From SXOA01 sp046153945 (GTDB lineage: Bacteria; Planctomycetota; Planctomycetia; Pirellulales; Pirellulaceae), in NCBI GenBank assembly GCA_046153945.1, contig JBJXFF010000137.1, positions 1 to 64,000 of the forward strand: 64,000 bases of DNA, in the 5' to 3' direction. Below the pieces are notes generated by a model. It was not told the DNA's origin, did no database searches, and saw only the letters and a list, made by a program, of their open reading frames with translations. Below are positions 35,121 to 44,135 of the stretch, piece by piece. Numbering within the stretch: position 1 is the stretch's first letter; each line of letters starts with the position of its first letter. The position numbers and the translations under genes were made by a program.

Positions 35121-35509
35121 TTCTTGTCGATTCCAGCGTCTGGATCGATTATTTCCGCGGCAACCGGACGCCATCCGCCGAACTCCTCGACAGCCTGCTG
35201 GGCAATGAACCCCTCGCCATCGGCGACCTGATCTTGACCGAGGTGTTGCAGGGTTTTGACGGCCTGCGGGAGTTCAACCGGGCCAAAAAGCTGCTCCTGT
35301 CCTTAGAGGTCGTTGAACTTGGCGGCCAGGAGATCGCGATTCAGGCAGCGAAGAATTATCGCACGCTACGCGCGCTGGGCGTGACCGTGAGAAAGACCAT
35401 CGACACAATCATCGCGACCCGCTGCATCGAGAGCGGCTACACGCTCTTGCACAGTGACCAGGACTTTGAGCCGTTTGTAAAACATCTTGGCCTGCGCACG
35501 ATGCCTTAA
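35117..35509 (+). CDS. vapC: VapC-type PIN-domain ribonuclease toxin
   Basis: A 130-residue PIN protein starting from GTG inside the vapB stop. The Mg-binding acidic residues are visible: D5 in VDSSVWIDYF, E42 in LTEVLQG, D97 in KTIDTIIA and D115 in LLHSDQDFE. It should cleave RNA, often initiator tRNA or rRNA loops. It is paired with the antitoxin in a compact operon. Confidence 0.9.
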   Translation: MILVDSSVWIDYFRGNRTPSAELLDSLLGNEPLAIGDLILTEVLQGFDGLREFNRAKKLLLSLEVVELGGQEIAIQAAKNYRTLRALGVTVRKTIDTIIATRCIESGYTLLHSDQDFEPFVKHLGLRTMP

Positions 35510-35520
35510 GGAGGAATTGA

Positions 35521-36132
35521 TTATTCCTTCGACGTCGGCCGGGGCACGATTTGCATCTTGTTGATGACCTTGTCCACCAGCCGATATTCGGCGGCTTCGT
35601 CGGCGGACATGAAGCGGTCGCGATCGGTGTCCTTCTCGATTTTTTCGAGCGGGTGGCCGGTGTGCTTGATGAGGATTTCGTTCATCCGCTGCTTGATGCG
35701 GCGGAATTCCTTGGCGTGGATCATGATTTCCTCGGCTGTCCCCTGCATGCCGGCGAGGGGCTGGTGGATCATGATGCGGGCGTTCGGCAGGGCGAACCGT
35801 TTGCCGGGAGCGCCGGCCGTCAGCAGGACTGCCCCCATGGAGGCGGCCTGACCGATGCAATAGGTGGCCACGTCGCAAGTGACGAACTGCATGGTGTCGT
35901 AAATCGCCAGGCCGGCGCTGACGCTGCCGCCGGGAGAATTCACGTACAGATGAATGTCCGCCTTGGGATCATCGGATTGCAGGAACAGCATTTGGGCGAC
36001 GATGGCGTTGGCCATTTCGTCGTTGACCTGGGTTCCCAGGAAGATAATCCGGTCCTTCAGCAGCCGACTGTAAATGTCATAGACGCGTTCTTCGCGGCCA
36101 CTCTTCTCAACGACATAGGGAATCATGGGCAT
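35521..36132 (-). CDS. clpP: ATP-dependent Clp protease proteolytic subunit, paralogue 1
   Basis: A 203-residue serine protease subunit. The catalytic triad is S98 (GQAASMG), H123 (MIHQP) and D172 (DTDRDRF), in the expected order and spacing. It forms a barrel with an AAA+ partner such as ClpX or ClpA, which is not in this window. It lies 131 bases downstream of a second clpP; family B repeats fill the gap. Possession of two ClpPs is usual in planctomycetes. Confidence 0.96.
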   Translation of the reverse strand: MPMIPYVVEKSGREERVYDIYSRLLKDRIIFLGTQVNDEMANAIVAQMLFLQSDDPKADIHLYVNSPGGSVSAGLAIYDTMQFVTCDVATYCIGQAASMGAVLLTAGAPGKRFALPNARIMIHQPLAGMQGTAEEIMIHAKEFRRIKQRMNEILIKHTGHPLEKIEKDTDRDRFMSADEAAEYRLVDKVINKMQIVPRPTSKE

Positions 36133-36168
36133 GAGAGCTGTCTCCGGCTGATATTTGATGGAGTGGGG

Positions 36169-36253
36169 GTGGCACGCCCACAGCTTTGTGTGGGCGTGAA
36201 TCTTCTTGGCCAGTCGTCGTTACATGCCCACGCAAAGCCGTGGGCATGGCACC
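36169..36253. repeat. REP-like palindromes, family B (two inverted copies)
   Basis: The left copy 36169-36199 (GTGGCACGCCCACAGC) and the right copy 36222-36253 (the inverse, ending GGGCATGGCACC) lie between the two clpP genes and could pair with each other. They are the same family as 32758-32790. Confidence 0.75.
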
Positions 36254-36263
36254 CTGTCAGCGA

Positions 36264-36905
36264 TTACTTGTCGTCCTTCTGGTCCTTCTCGTCCGAGTCG
36301 CTGCCGCCGATTTTTTGGACGATGTCGTCGACCACGCCGTACTTCTTCGCTTCTTCCGCGCTCATGAAGAAGTCCCGATCCGTGTCCTTGACGATTTGCT
36401 CAAGTGGCTGGCCGGTATGCTTGGCGAGAATCTGATTGAGGACTTCGCGGTAGCGAATGATCTCGTTCGCCTGGATTTCGATGTCGCTGATTTGTCCCTG
36501 CACGCCGCCGTAAGGCTGGTGCATCATTACGCGGGCGTTGGGCAGGATGTGCCGTTTCCCCTTGGTGCCGCCGGCGAGAAGAACAGCCGCTCCGCTGGCC
36601 GCCTGGCCGACGCAGTAGGTGGCGACCGGGCAACTGAGGATTTGCATCGTGTCGTAAATGGCCAGCGTGGCGGCGACATCGCCACCAGGCGAATTCAGAT
36701 AAAAGTGAATGTCCTTGCGGCGATTCTCGCTCTGCAGGTACAGAAGCTTCATCACCAATTCGTTGGCGTTGCCGACGTGAATCTCCCCCTGGAGAAACAC
36801 AATCCGGTTCTCCAGCAGCAAGTCCCCCAGCGTCAACTGCCGCTGCCGCTGGTAGCTGCCGTAGGACTGCGAATCAAAGACCGGTTGCGGAAACGGCTGG
36901 CTCAT
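36264..36905 (-). CDS. clpP: ATP-dependent Clp protease proteolytic subunit, paralogue 2
   Basis: A 213-residue subunit with an intact triad: S104 (GQAASGA), H129 (MMHQP) and D178 (KDTDRDF). It has an N-terminal extension (about 20 residues rich in Gln, Ser and Tyr) and an acidic/basic charged tail. The Gly at the position where most ClpPs have Met after the active Ser is a small departure. It follows the trigger-factor gene on the same strand and is likely co-expressed with paralogue 1. Confidence 0.95.
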   Translation of the reverse strand: MSQPFPQPVFDSQSYGSYQRQRQLTLGDLLLENRIVFLQGEIHVGNANELVMKLLYLQSENRRKDIHFYLNSPGGDVAATLAIYDTMQILSCPVATYCVGQAASGAAVLLAGGTKGKRHILPNARVMMHQPYGGVQGQISDIEIQANEIIRYREVLNQILAKHTGQPLEQIVKDTDRDFFMSAEEAKKYGVVDDIVQKIGGSDSDEKDQKDDK

Positions 36906-36985
36906 GAGGCGAGAATCCTGTGAAGAGGAAAGTTTCCAGCATTATTCAGGCGCGGGTCAAATCCGGCTAGGGCAGTTGGGAGGGC

Positions 36986-37063
36986 AAATCCGAAATCCGA
37001 ATGTCGAAATCCGAAACGTGGACGCGATGTCGTTTCGGATTTCGGATTTTGTTATTCGGATTT
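36986..37063. repeat. Heptamer hairpin (AATCCGA type), 33-base arms
   Basis: The left arm 36986-37018 and right arm 37031-37063 are inverse complements of equal length; both hold four AATCCGA-like units, one of them diverged. The loop is 12 bases. The right arm overlaps the last codons and stop of the trigger factor gene. Confidence 0.9.
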
Positions 37064-38593
37064 CTTGGTCGGCTGTTTCAGCGCTCCAGGAACCGATTCT
37101 TCGTCGCTGCCGGCGTGCTTGGCCTCGGGAATGTTAGCGCCGCCGTCTCCGCCGGCAATGGCGAAGGAAATTGCCGCCGTGTCGTTCTTGGGGGGCTGAT
37201 AGGCGGTGTCCTCGAACGTGGCAGTGGAGGTAATCAGGTCAATCACCTTTCGCTCGACAATCTGGTTGCGGAGAGAATCGATCTGCCCCTTCTTTTCGAG
37301 CCGGGCCCGAACGCGGCGAGGGCTTTCGTCCGCTTGCTCGGCAATGAGCTCGATTTCCTTGTCGTAATCCTCGGGGACGGCGTCAATTTTTTCATCCTCG
37401 GCAATCCGCTCCAGAATGAAGTGCTCCTTGAGCGCCCGTGCGGTGTAGGAGAGGGAATTGCGACGCAATTCGTTGGCGTGGGAGTTGATCGCCGTGTTGT
37501 CGAAGCCGCTGGACTGCAGCTCCATGATGGCCCGGTCGAGTTCCCGCTTGGACTGGCGGCGGAGCAATTCCGGCGGCAGGTCCCAGGTGGCAGCGACGGT
37601 CAACAGGCCGGTAATTTGCTCGCGAACCTGTTTCTGCTGCTGATACTTGAGCTGGCGGTCGAGTTCCTTCCGGACCTCCGCCCGCAATTCTGCCTCGTCT
37701 TTGAAGCCGCCGATCCGGTCCAGAAAGCCGTCATCGAGGTCGGGCAGTTTCAACTGGCGAATTTCGAGCAGTTCAAACCGGGCGGTGAGTTCTTTGCCGC
37801 GGAGGGCCTCGTTTTCCGAGTCCTTGGAAACAGTCAGTTTGGCGGTGAATTCGTCGCCGACCTTTTTCCCCACAACCAGCTTGTCGAAACCTTCCAGCTT
37901 GGCGTCGTTGAAGCTCAAAATCGGGCGAACCGCCACCATTTCGTTCTGGCGGGTGGAGATGACGGTGTCGCCGTCCAAGAAGGACATGTTCACCTTCAGG
38001 ATCGCGCCGTCACCCGATTCCACGGGACCATCCAGTTCGACAAAGTTGCCGTACCGGGCCAGCAGTTTTTTAAGGTGGGAATCGACGTCTTCTTCCGTAT
38101 GCTCGTAAACAGGCCGCTTCAGGTGAAGCCCCTTCCACTGCGGCATATCGAATTCCGGGCGGACTTCGATATCGAATTCGAAGACCAGCGGTCCGTCGTC
38201 GGGAATCTTGACCGCCTCAAAATCGAAATCGGGCTCGCTGATGGCCGAGAACTCATGCTCGTCGCTGATCTGCGACAGACTGTCCATCAGCAGCTTTCCC
38301 TTAACCTGTTCGTGAACAGAGTTCTTGAACTGCCGTTCGACGAGCTTGCGGGGGGCCCGACCGGCGCGAAAGCCGGGGAGTTCAGCTTTGGGGGCGATCT
38401 CGTTGAACTGCTCCTTGATGTACCGTTCCACGTCCTCGCGGCCGATGGTCACGGTGACGTGCCGTTCGCAGGCGGAAGGCTTGGCGATTTTCACGTCCAG
38501 CCCCAGCTTGGGCTTGTCGGGCTTCGCTTCCTCCGTGGCCGTTTCAGCGGCGGTGTCGGTTTCCGGAAGGTCGTCGGTTTGCGTGGTGGACAT
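37052..38593 (-). CDS. tig: Trigger factor
   Basis: A 513-residue ribosome-associated chaperone, somewhat longer than the usual 430-480. The ribosome-docking motif GFRAGRAP is near residue 75. The PPIase-like domain (about 165-270) and the helical C-terminal cradle (about 290-450) follow, with acidic N- and Gly/Glu-rich C-terminal extensions. The C-terminal tail up to the stop is coded partly by the heptamer arm. It lies upstream of the clpP pair, as in many bacteria. Confidence 0.93.
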   Translation of the reverse strand: MSTTQTDDLPETDTAAETATEEAKPDKPKLGLDVKIAKPSACERHVTVTIGREDVERYIKEQFNEIAPKAELPGFRAGRAPRKLVERQFKNSVHEQVKGKLLMDSLSQISDEHEFSAISEPDFDFEAVKIPDDGPLVFEFDIEVRPEFDMPQWKGLHLKRPVYEHTEEDVDSHLKKLLARYGNFVELDGPVESGDGAILKVNMSFLDGDTVISTRQNEMVAVRPILSFNDAKLEGFDKLVVGKKVGDEFTAKLTVSKDSENEALRGKELTARFELLEIRQLKLPDLDDGFLDRIGGFKDEAELRAEVRKELDRQLKYQQQKQVREQITGLLTVAATWDLPPELLRRQSKRELDRAIMELQSSGFDNTAINSHANELRRNSLSYTARALKEHFILERIAEDEKIDAVPEDYDKEIELIAEQADESPRRVRARLEKKGQIDSLRNQIVERKVIDLITSTATFEDTAYQPPKNDTAAISFAIAGGDGGANIPEAKHAGSDEESVPGALKQPTKKSE

Positions 38594-38690
38594 GGGAGTG
38601 AGAGGTCAAAAGGCCTGAGAAATCCAACTGGGATCATTGGTAAGGTGCAACTGCTGCGCCTGCCGAGCTAGCGCCAGAATACGCCCCATT

Positions 38691-38740
38691 AAAACAGCAA
38701 ACCCGAAGCTGGGCGAGGTCCCCTCACCGACACTTCGGGC
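38691..38740 (-). terminator. Probable terminator of tRNA-Gly
   Basis: On the minus strand, a 7-bp stem (38702-38708 with 38733-38739) holds a smaller inner GAGG/CCTC helix and is followed by TTTGCTGTTTT. It lies about 52 bases downstream of the tRNA-Gly gene. Confidence 0.5.
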
Positions 38741-38791
38741 TCATCGGGGGCCGAAAGCCGGCCCTGCCTTGGGTTTGGGCAAAAAACTGAG

Positions 38792-38864
38792 AGCGGGTGA
38801 TGAGATTCGAACTCACGACAACCACGTTGGCAACGTGGTGCTCTACCAACTGAGCTACACCCGC
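38792..38864 (-). tRNA. tRNA-Gly (anticodon GCC)
   Basis: 73 bases. The acceptor GCGGGTG pairs with CACCCGC, the anticodon loop TTGCCAA gives GCC, and the T arm has GTTCGAATC; discriminator U. No CCA is encoded. Confidence 0.95.
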
Positions 38865-38941
38865 CTGCGCCGAATCTTCCTCGGCAGCCCCTCTAATATG
38901 CCATTTCTTTGGCCGCTGTAAAGCCCGGCCCGGCAACGGGA

Positions 38942-39018
38942 AATGACGAAATTTGAATTCCGAATGACGAAACGAAAGCTGCCGTACCTAGCTCATTCGT
39001 CATTCGGACTTCGTCATT
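38942..39018. repeat. Heptamer hairpin with unequal arms (AATGACG type)
   Basis: The left arm 38942-38971 (four units, 30 bases) and the right arm 38996-39018 (three units, 23 bases) are inverse complements except that the left carries one extra 7-base unit. The loop is 24 bases. It lies between tRNA-Gly and the lipoprotein gene. Confidence 0.85.
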
Positions 39019-39220
39019 CTGCTAGCACCTCCTTCTCCCCCTTTTTTTCCTACAACCGGAAAATTCCGCAAGTTCGTTACAGCTTCACACGATAAATACG
39101 TCTGGATAACGCCGGGCATTACCCTCGCGGATTCCCTTGGAATGATTCTGCCAAGACCACGGGCAAGGCAACCCATAGCCGCCGGAGCCACTCCGGCCCA
39201 TTGATCCACCGAGGAACGTC

Positions 39221-39799
39221 ATGTCTCACAGGATGGTTATCGCGACTCTCGGACTCCTGCTGGCTGCAGTTTCGCTCTGCAACACCGGGTGTTTTACGGG
39301 CTTAACCGCGGGTCCCGATCTGGGGGTCTTTGGCATTCCGGTGCCCGTCAGCCCGTACTTCCAGAAAAAGAAGGAAGACGAGTTCTGGAACCATGAACGG
39401 TACGAGCGGGCTCCCATTCTGGGACCCCTGGTGCCGGGAGCCCCGACGGAGGCACTGGACCCCCCGAGTGATGATGAAGTCATCCGGGCTTGGGAAAAGG
39501 CCAACCCCGTGCAAGGAGGCATCGCCTTCTTCCACGAAATCCAGCACAACAACGTCCGCATCGTGAAAGAGAAGATCGCCGACTACATCGATCCGCCCCG
39601 AGTGGTGCCGCTCATCGGCCCTGTCCAACTCCATCACGCCCATTACAAGTGCACCATCTATTACACCGAGGTCACCCGCGTCGGCTGGCCAGTGCCGCAC
39701 ACGCTGGTCGACGAAGACGCTCAGGAAGTCATCTACCTCGACCACAACCACTTCCACATGGTTGGAAACGTGGACACGGGTGCGGGAGCGAGCTTCTAA
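39221..39799 (+). CDS. Lipoprotein, planctomycete-type
   Basis: A 192-residue protein with a signal peptide and lipobox (LCNTGC, Cys near residue 24). The mature part contains a Pro-rich stretch and the segments RYERAPILGPLVPG, PPSDDEVIRAWEKANP and LHHAHYKCTIYYTE, ending in a beta-rich, His-containing region. No membrane segment follows. A strong terminator lies downstream. Function unknown, but the protein-like composition and lipobox support a real gene. Confidence 0.85.
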   Translation: MSHRMVIATLGLLLAAVSLCNTGCFTGLTAGPDLGVFGIPVPVSPYFQKKKEDEFWNHERYERAPILGPLVPGAPTEALDPPSDDEVIRAWEKANPVQGGIAFFHEIQHNNVRIVKEKIADYIDPPRVVPLIGPVQLHHAHYKCTIYYTEVTRVGWPVPHTLVDEDAQEVIYLDHNHFHMVGNVDTGAGASF

Positions 39800-39851
39800 G
39801 TAGCAGTTGCACGCCAGACAGATTCAAAGTTCAAAAGCAGAACCATCTCCA

Positions 39852-39892
39852 ACGCGTCCCGAGCCACTCTCCGGCTCAGGACGCGTTTTTTT
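39852..39892 (+). terminator. Strong intrinsic terminator of the lipoprotein gene
   Basis: A 14-bp stem (ACGCGTCC... with ...GGACGCGT) with one mismatch closes a 7-base loop and runs into seven T residues, 53 bases after the stop. Confidence 0.9.
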
Positions 39893-39906
39893 GTTTCTTG
39901 CTGCTT

Positions 39907-39981
39907 CCCATCTGCGAAATCTGCGTAATCTGTGGACAAGATGGTTTGGAATCCACAGATTACGCAGATTTCACAGATGGG
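39907..39981. repeat. Hairpin with 30-base arms, 9-base ATCTGCGNN type
   Basis: Arms 39907-39936 and 39952-39981 pair with one mismatch. Three 9-base units (ATCTGCGAA, ATCTGCGTA, ATCTGTGGA) make up each arm; the loop is 15 bases. It lies between the terminator and the stop of the halogenase-like gene. Confidence 0.9.
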
Positions 39982-39989
39982 AAAACTGG

Positions 39990-41507
39990 TCACTTCCGTG
40001 CTGCCGTGTGGCGGTACATGTTTCGGGCGGTTGGATTCATGAGGTTCGCGGTGTTCCAAGGGGCGATGGTGTCTCGAACGAATTCTGTGAAGGCATTGAT
40101 ATCATGGTCGGTGGGGTTGGAGACGAGTAACTCTTGGAGACGGCTGTAGCCGGTCGCGGCTGCCTGGCGAAAGGCGGCATCGTTGGCATTGAGGAAATAT
40201 CGAGCAGGATCGAATTCGCTGTCACATCGCGCTCGTTCGCAGGCGATGGTGCCGGCGAAGTAGAACATGCACATGGCGGAAAAGAAGCGAAAATCGACCG
40301 TCCCTGCGTAGCAGCCGGCGACGAGGATATCGACCAGTTGCACTTCGGTCCGAACGATTCGTGCGTACTCTTGCAGCTCGGCGGCTAAAGACGCTTTCGC
40401 CCAGTGGGCTTCAAAAATGGCGGCCAGGCGTTCGATGCCGAACAGCGAGTGGGCAATGCCGCTGCTGTGGAGGGGGTCGATGAAGCCGGCAGTGTGCGGG
40501 AGCATGGCCCAGTCTGGTCCGGCCCCTTGAGCCATGAGCCTCTGCATGCGGGGACCGCGCGTCAGTCCGCGAGGGGGATTCACAATCTCAGCCTGAGCGA
40601 ATTGCTCGCAAAGCGTCGGGTACTGCTCCATCCACTCTTTCCACTCCTGTTTCGGCGTCATCGTGTCGTCCAAGGGATGCTTGCCAGCGTCAATGGCAAA
40701 CCCCGCGCTGACGACTTCGCTGTCAAAGCGGAGTTGCCACATCCAGGCACCCCGAAATACCTGATGGAGCGCGGCCCGGTCGCAATCGAACGGATGGTCT
40801 TGAACGTCTGCCGCCCGCTCGACGAGCATTTCCCGCCACGGCTTCAGGTTCTTGAAGTGGGCAAAGAGGGGCCGAGAGTTTGTTTTCAGCAAGTGCTTTT
40901 CGTCTTCAATGCCAAGGGTTCGGCCGAGGACTTTCCCCTCGCCACTGGCATCGATGATGAACCGAGCCTTGATGTTTACCTTGCCATCTCGGCCGTCCGG
41001 ACCACGAGAGCCGGACAGTTCCCAGCCAGTGGTATTCCGCTCGATGTGAGTCAGCGACGTGTTCTCAAAGAGCGGCACGCCGGCAGCCACTGCTTCGGCG
41101 GCAAAGAAGGCGTCCACCTCGCTCCGCAGCCAGTGGGTGTCCGAAGTGGCATCGTCGGTGCTGGCGGCAACGAGCAGTTCGTTGGCGTGATCCGGCCGCG
41201 GCACAAACGGCTGGTGGGGCTCATGGTCGAAGTAGCTGAAACCCCGCTTGAGGCCGCGCATGACTTGTGGATAGGCCGCCATCCACGTTCCATATTTGGT
41301 CAGTGGAGCCAGCCGCTGCAGATTGTATTTCTTGGCAATGTCGCGCAGGGCCATGTCCGCCAGCGGCGTGCTCGATTCACCGATGGCGAACCGCGGGTGC
41401 GACTGCCGGTCCACAACGACGCAGGTTCGGCCCAGCCGCGTGAGTAGCAGCGACATGAGACTGCCGGCAAAGCCAGAGCCGATGATGGCAACGTCGGGGG
41501 AAAGCAT
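39990..41507 (-). CDS. FAD-dependent halogenase-like oxidoreductase
   Basis: A 505-residue protein. The FAD-binding GxGxxG is at 10-15 (IIGSGFAGSL); GESSTP near 44-49 and a second nucleotide segment (FIIDASGEGKVLG) follow the layout of tryptophan-halogenase-like flavoproteins. The halogenase WxWxIP motif is not present as such: the site reads WMWQLRF. The Lys expected near residue 79 in halogenases should be checked. Activity could be halogenation or oxidation. It is the last gene of a three-gene cluster with an Asn-synthetase-like and a radical SAM gene, 81 bases downstream of the latter. Confidence 0.85.
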   Translation of the reverse strand: MLSPDVAIIGSGFAGSLMSLLLTRLGRTCVVVDRQSHPRFAIGESSTPLADMALRDIAKKYNLQRLAPLTKYGTWMAAYPQVMRGLKRGFSYFDHEPHQPFVPRPDHANELLVAASTDDATSDTHWLRSEVDAFFAAEAVAAGVPLFENTSLTHIERNTTGWELSGSRGPDGRDGKVNIKARFIIDASGEGKVLGRTLGIEDEKHLLKTNSRPLFAHFKNLKPWREMLVERAADVQDHPFDCDRAALHQVFRGAWMWQLRFDSEVVSAGFAIDAGKHPLDDTMTPKQEWKEWMEQYPTLCEQFAQAEIVNPPRGLTRGPRMQRLMAQGAGPDWAMLPHTAGFIDPLHSSGIAHSLFGIERLAAIFEAHWAKASLAAELQEYARIVRTEVQLVDILVAGCYAGTVDFRFFSAMCMFYFAGTIACERARCDSEFDPARYFLNANDAAFRQAAATGYSRLQELLVSNPTDHDINAFTEFVRDTIAPWNTANLMNPTARNMYRHTAARK

Positions 41508-41514
41508 GGGGAAA

Positions 41515-41588
<74 letters not shown>

Positions 41589-41605
<17 letters not shown>

Positions 41606-42545
41606 GGCAGGTGCAGTTGATTTCTGGTAATAGTCGCTGCTCGTGGTTCATTTGAGTGAGCCGGGCTTTGCGGCGGGGGCCGCAGTCGGGGCAAGTGTAG
41701 AGCTTTTCGACGTCCCAGAGGTCGACGAAGACGCGCGTCGATTGCGATTGGAACTCTGGCAGGGCGAATGACGACACAATGGACTCTTCGAGCATCTTCA
41801 GCGTCGGAGGAGAAAACTCACCCTGCGCGGCGAATTGCTCCATCAAGCCATTTCCGCCGCGGGTGGGAATGATTGCCGTGCAAGCGACCCCTGCCTGAAT
41901 GGCGACAGCAACCGAGCGAACGGCCCACTGCACAGCTTCGTCGGCGGGCATGAAAGGGGGCATCAGTAGTACAAAGGCTCGGACGTGGATTCGGTGCTGT
42001 CTCAGAAGACTTGCTGACTGACAGAAATCATCCACGGTCATCTGCTTATTCAGCCGCGGCAGGACTGTGGGATGGACTGTTTCGAGCCCCATCGCGATCT
42101 CCAGTTCCGCCCCGAGTTCGTCGCGAAAGCGAACGCATTTTTCGCTGACCAGCGACGGATGATTCTCGACAATGACTCGCTCAAACTGCTTCACGCGGCT
42201 GATGATGGCCGGGTGGTCTTGCGGCACGATTGCCTGCGGGTCGAAGAAATTGCCGCTGTTATAAAGCTTGATCGTCTTCGCCGGCGGCAAGCGACTGAGA
42301 GCGTAATCGATTTGAGCCGGAATATCCCCGGGTTGCACGGTGATATCTGTCGTGTTCTTCCAGAGGTCGCAATAGACGCAGGAGAAGGGACATTCCTTGT
42401 TGGTTAGGAATATCGTCGCCACATCCTCCAAGTCTCCCGCGGAATTCCGTTCCTGTTCCACCAGAAAGGCATACGGGAGGCGCGGATTGACCCTGTTCTT
42501 CAGTCCGCGAGCGGCGAGCAATTCGCGGCGAGTAGCCTCAGCCAT
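41589..42545 (-). CDS. Radical SAM enzyme (TIGR01210/RaSEA-like type)
   Basis: A 318-residue protein with CPFSCVYC (C52, C56, C59) for the 4Fe-4S cluster. IKLYNSGNFFD, VIVENHPSL, EIAMGLETVHPTVLPRLNKQMTVDDF and PTRGGNG are family signatures related to the radical SAM partner of archaeosine synthesis. A C-terminal CPDC and a later Cys pair could bind zinc. The C-terminal residues are coded by the heptamer array. It lies 6 bases downstream of the Asn-synthetase-like gene. The substrate is unknown; context suggests a joint pathway. Confidence 0.88.
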
Positions 42546-42551
42546 AGCTCG

Positions 42552-43877
42552 TTACCCGTGCAATGCCGCGAAGGCCTGGCGATAGGCCGCTTCATCCTTG
42601 GGGAAGATCGCCTCGAAATTGCCGCTGGTCGCGGCTCCGTGCTGGAAGCGGCGTTTTTCAAAGATGGGCATCGTCAGGCCGGTAATCGCTTCTACGCCGC
42701 GGCGGACGACTTCGCCTTTTAGGGCATACAGTTTCTCGTTGCTCCAGCCCGTGAGTTCGATAAACGGAATCGCCTCGGAAACGCTGATCACGCTCGGCAA
42801 AGCAAACGGGCTGAATCCGGAGAAGCCGAGCGAGCGAGCCGGAGCATACGTTCGGACATGACCACGGCTTTGGCCGCCACTGTAGGTCAGCGAGTGTTTG
42901 ACGGCAAAGACTCCCCACCCTTCGTGATAAAGCAACGGGTTATTCAAAACAGAACGGATGGTCAGTTCCGAATTCTCCTCGATGGGGTAATCCTTGAGGT
43001 TTTCATCTCCCCCGTCCCCATCCACCAGATACTTCCAATCGGGATAACGCTCCCGAATGCCGCGACAAAGGGCCAGTCCCATGGCGGCTGACTGCACGTC
43101 GAGCGGCTTGTAGTCCTCGGTGATGCGTATGGCTTCGCGATAATCGACTGCTTGCCGCGGGACTTCGACAACTTCCAGAAACATCCCCAGATCAAGTTCG
43201 CCAAGAAACCGCTCCGCCTGGGAGGCATCCGCTCCCGTCCCGTCAACAGACAGCGTGAACGCTTTCAATCGAGCCGGCGATTCCCCGCGCTTCCGCAGCA
43301 GATGATAAAGGGTCAAAAACACCGCGCCGCTATCAATGCCGCCGGAGAAGAGGACGCCTAGCGGTTCGCCGCTCGGAACTTGGTCGAGCCAGCGATTGCA
43401 CTCGTCGGCCAGTGCGCCGATATAGGCTCGACCGATGACGTAGAGATCGGCAGGCAAGGTATTGCGCTGTGGCGTAAAGTAGCGAGTGCACAGCGGACTG
43501 GGGTCGGGACAGCCAACCAGAGCGATCTCGACAACGTAGTGGGCCGGGACCATGCGCGTGTAAGAAGGATGGAACTGCGCGCTCAGTTCAAGCGATTCCA
43601 GATGGGCCTTAATCTCGTCCATCCGCTCAGACACGATCAACAGCGGACCATCCACCTGCTTGGCCAGAAAGTATCTCATCGGCCGGCCGATCGAGCGGGC
43701 CATGCGGACCAGGTGACCGACTTGCTGCACGATGGCGAACTGCCCGCCGATTTGCTTCACCCGCTCCGGATCACCGGAGGCGACTGCTGCTTCGGCGGCT
43801 AGCTGGGAGACTCCAAACAGGACATTGGCGGCCGGGTCGAGCAGGTTGACGAGCTTCTTAACAGGGTAAGCATGCAT
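42552..43877 (-). CDS. Asparagine-synthetase-like ATP pyrophosphatase
   Basis: A 441-residue protein. The start at 43877 follows AAGGACGAG; a longer frame to 44072 lacks support. Residues about 1-150 resemble a degenerate glutaminase (Ntn) domain: the catalytic Cys2 is missing. The ATP-binding PP-loop SGGIDS (178-183) and LVDGDGGDENLKDYP match the asparagine synthetase/beta-lactam synthetase fold. It may form an amide or lactam from a carboxylate. It is the first gene of a cluster with radical SAM and halogenase-like genes. Confidence 0.85.
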   Translation of the reverse strand: MHAYPVKKLVNLLDPAANVLFGVSQLAAEAAVASGDPERVKQIGGQFAIVQQVGHLVRMARSIGRPMRYFLAKQVDGPLLIVSERMDEIKAHLESLELSAQFHPSYTRMVPAHYVVEIALVGCPDPSPLCTRYFTPQRNTLPADLYVIGRAYIGALADECNRWLDQVPSGEPLGVLFSGGIDSGAVFLTLYHLLRKRGESPARLKAFTLSVDGTGADASQAERFLGELDLGMFLEVVEVPRQAVDYREAIRITEDYKPLDVQSAAMGLALCRGIRERYPDWKYLVDGDGGDENLKDYPIEENSELTIRSVLNNPLLYHEGWGVFAVKHSLTYSGGQSRGHVRTYAPARSLGFSGFSPFALPSVISVSEAIPFIELTGWSNEKLYALKGEVVRRGVEAITGLTMPIFEKRRFQHGAATSGNFEAIFPKDEAAYRQAFAALHG

Positions 43878-44135
43878 AGGCTCGTCCTTCGGAAAGAACT
43901 GCGTAATTGTTAGATCCACGCGACGGCAAAGACTACGGGTGAAAACGTTAGTCGGTTCAGGCTCGCTACGCAATTCGTTGAGGGGCAAGTATTTATGAAC
44001 ATTTTTTCCACCATGATTGACAGCCCGTTTCAGAAGCGTAAAATCAGACTCGTTATTGATACCGATTCTCAATATCTAGCATCGTCGATCTGATGTTACT
44101 CGCCCGCAAAATCCCCCACTAAGGATTCGCCCGCC

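Noticed and set aside
39990..41507. A confident call of tryptophan halogenase
   Set aside because: The WxWxIP motif is not intact, and the FAD fold is shared with other oxidoreductases, so only halogenase-like is justified.
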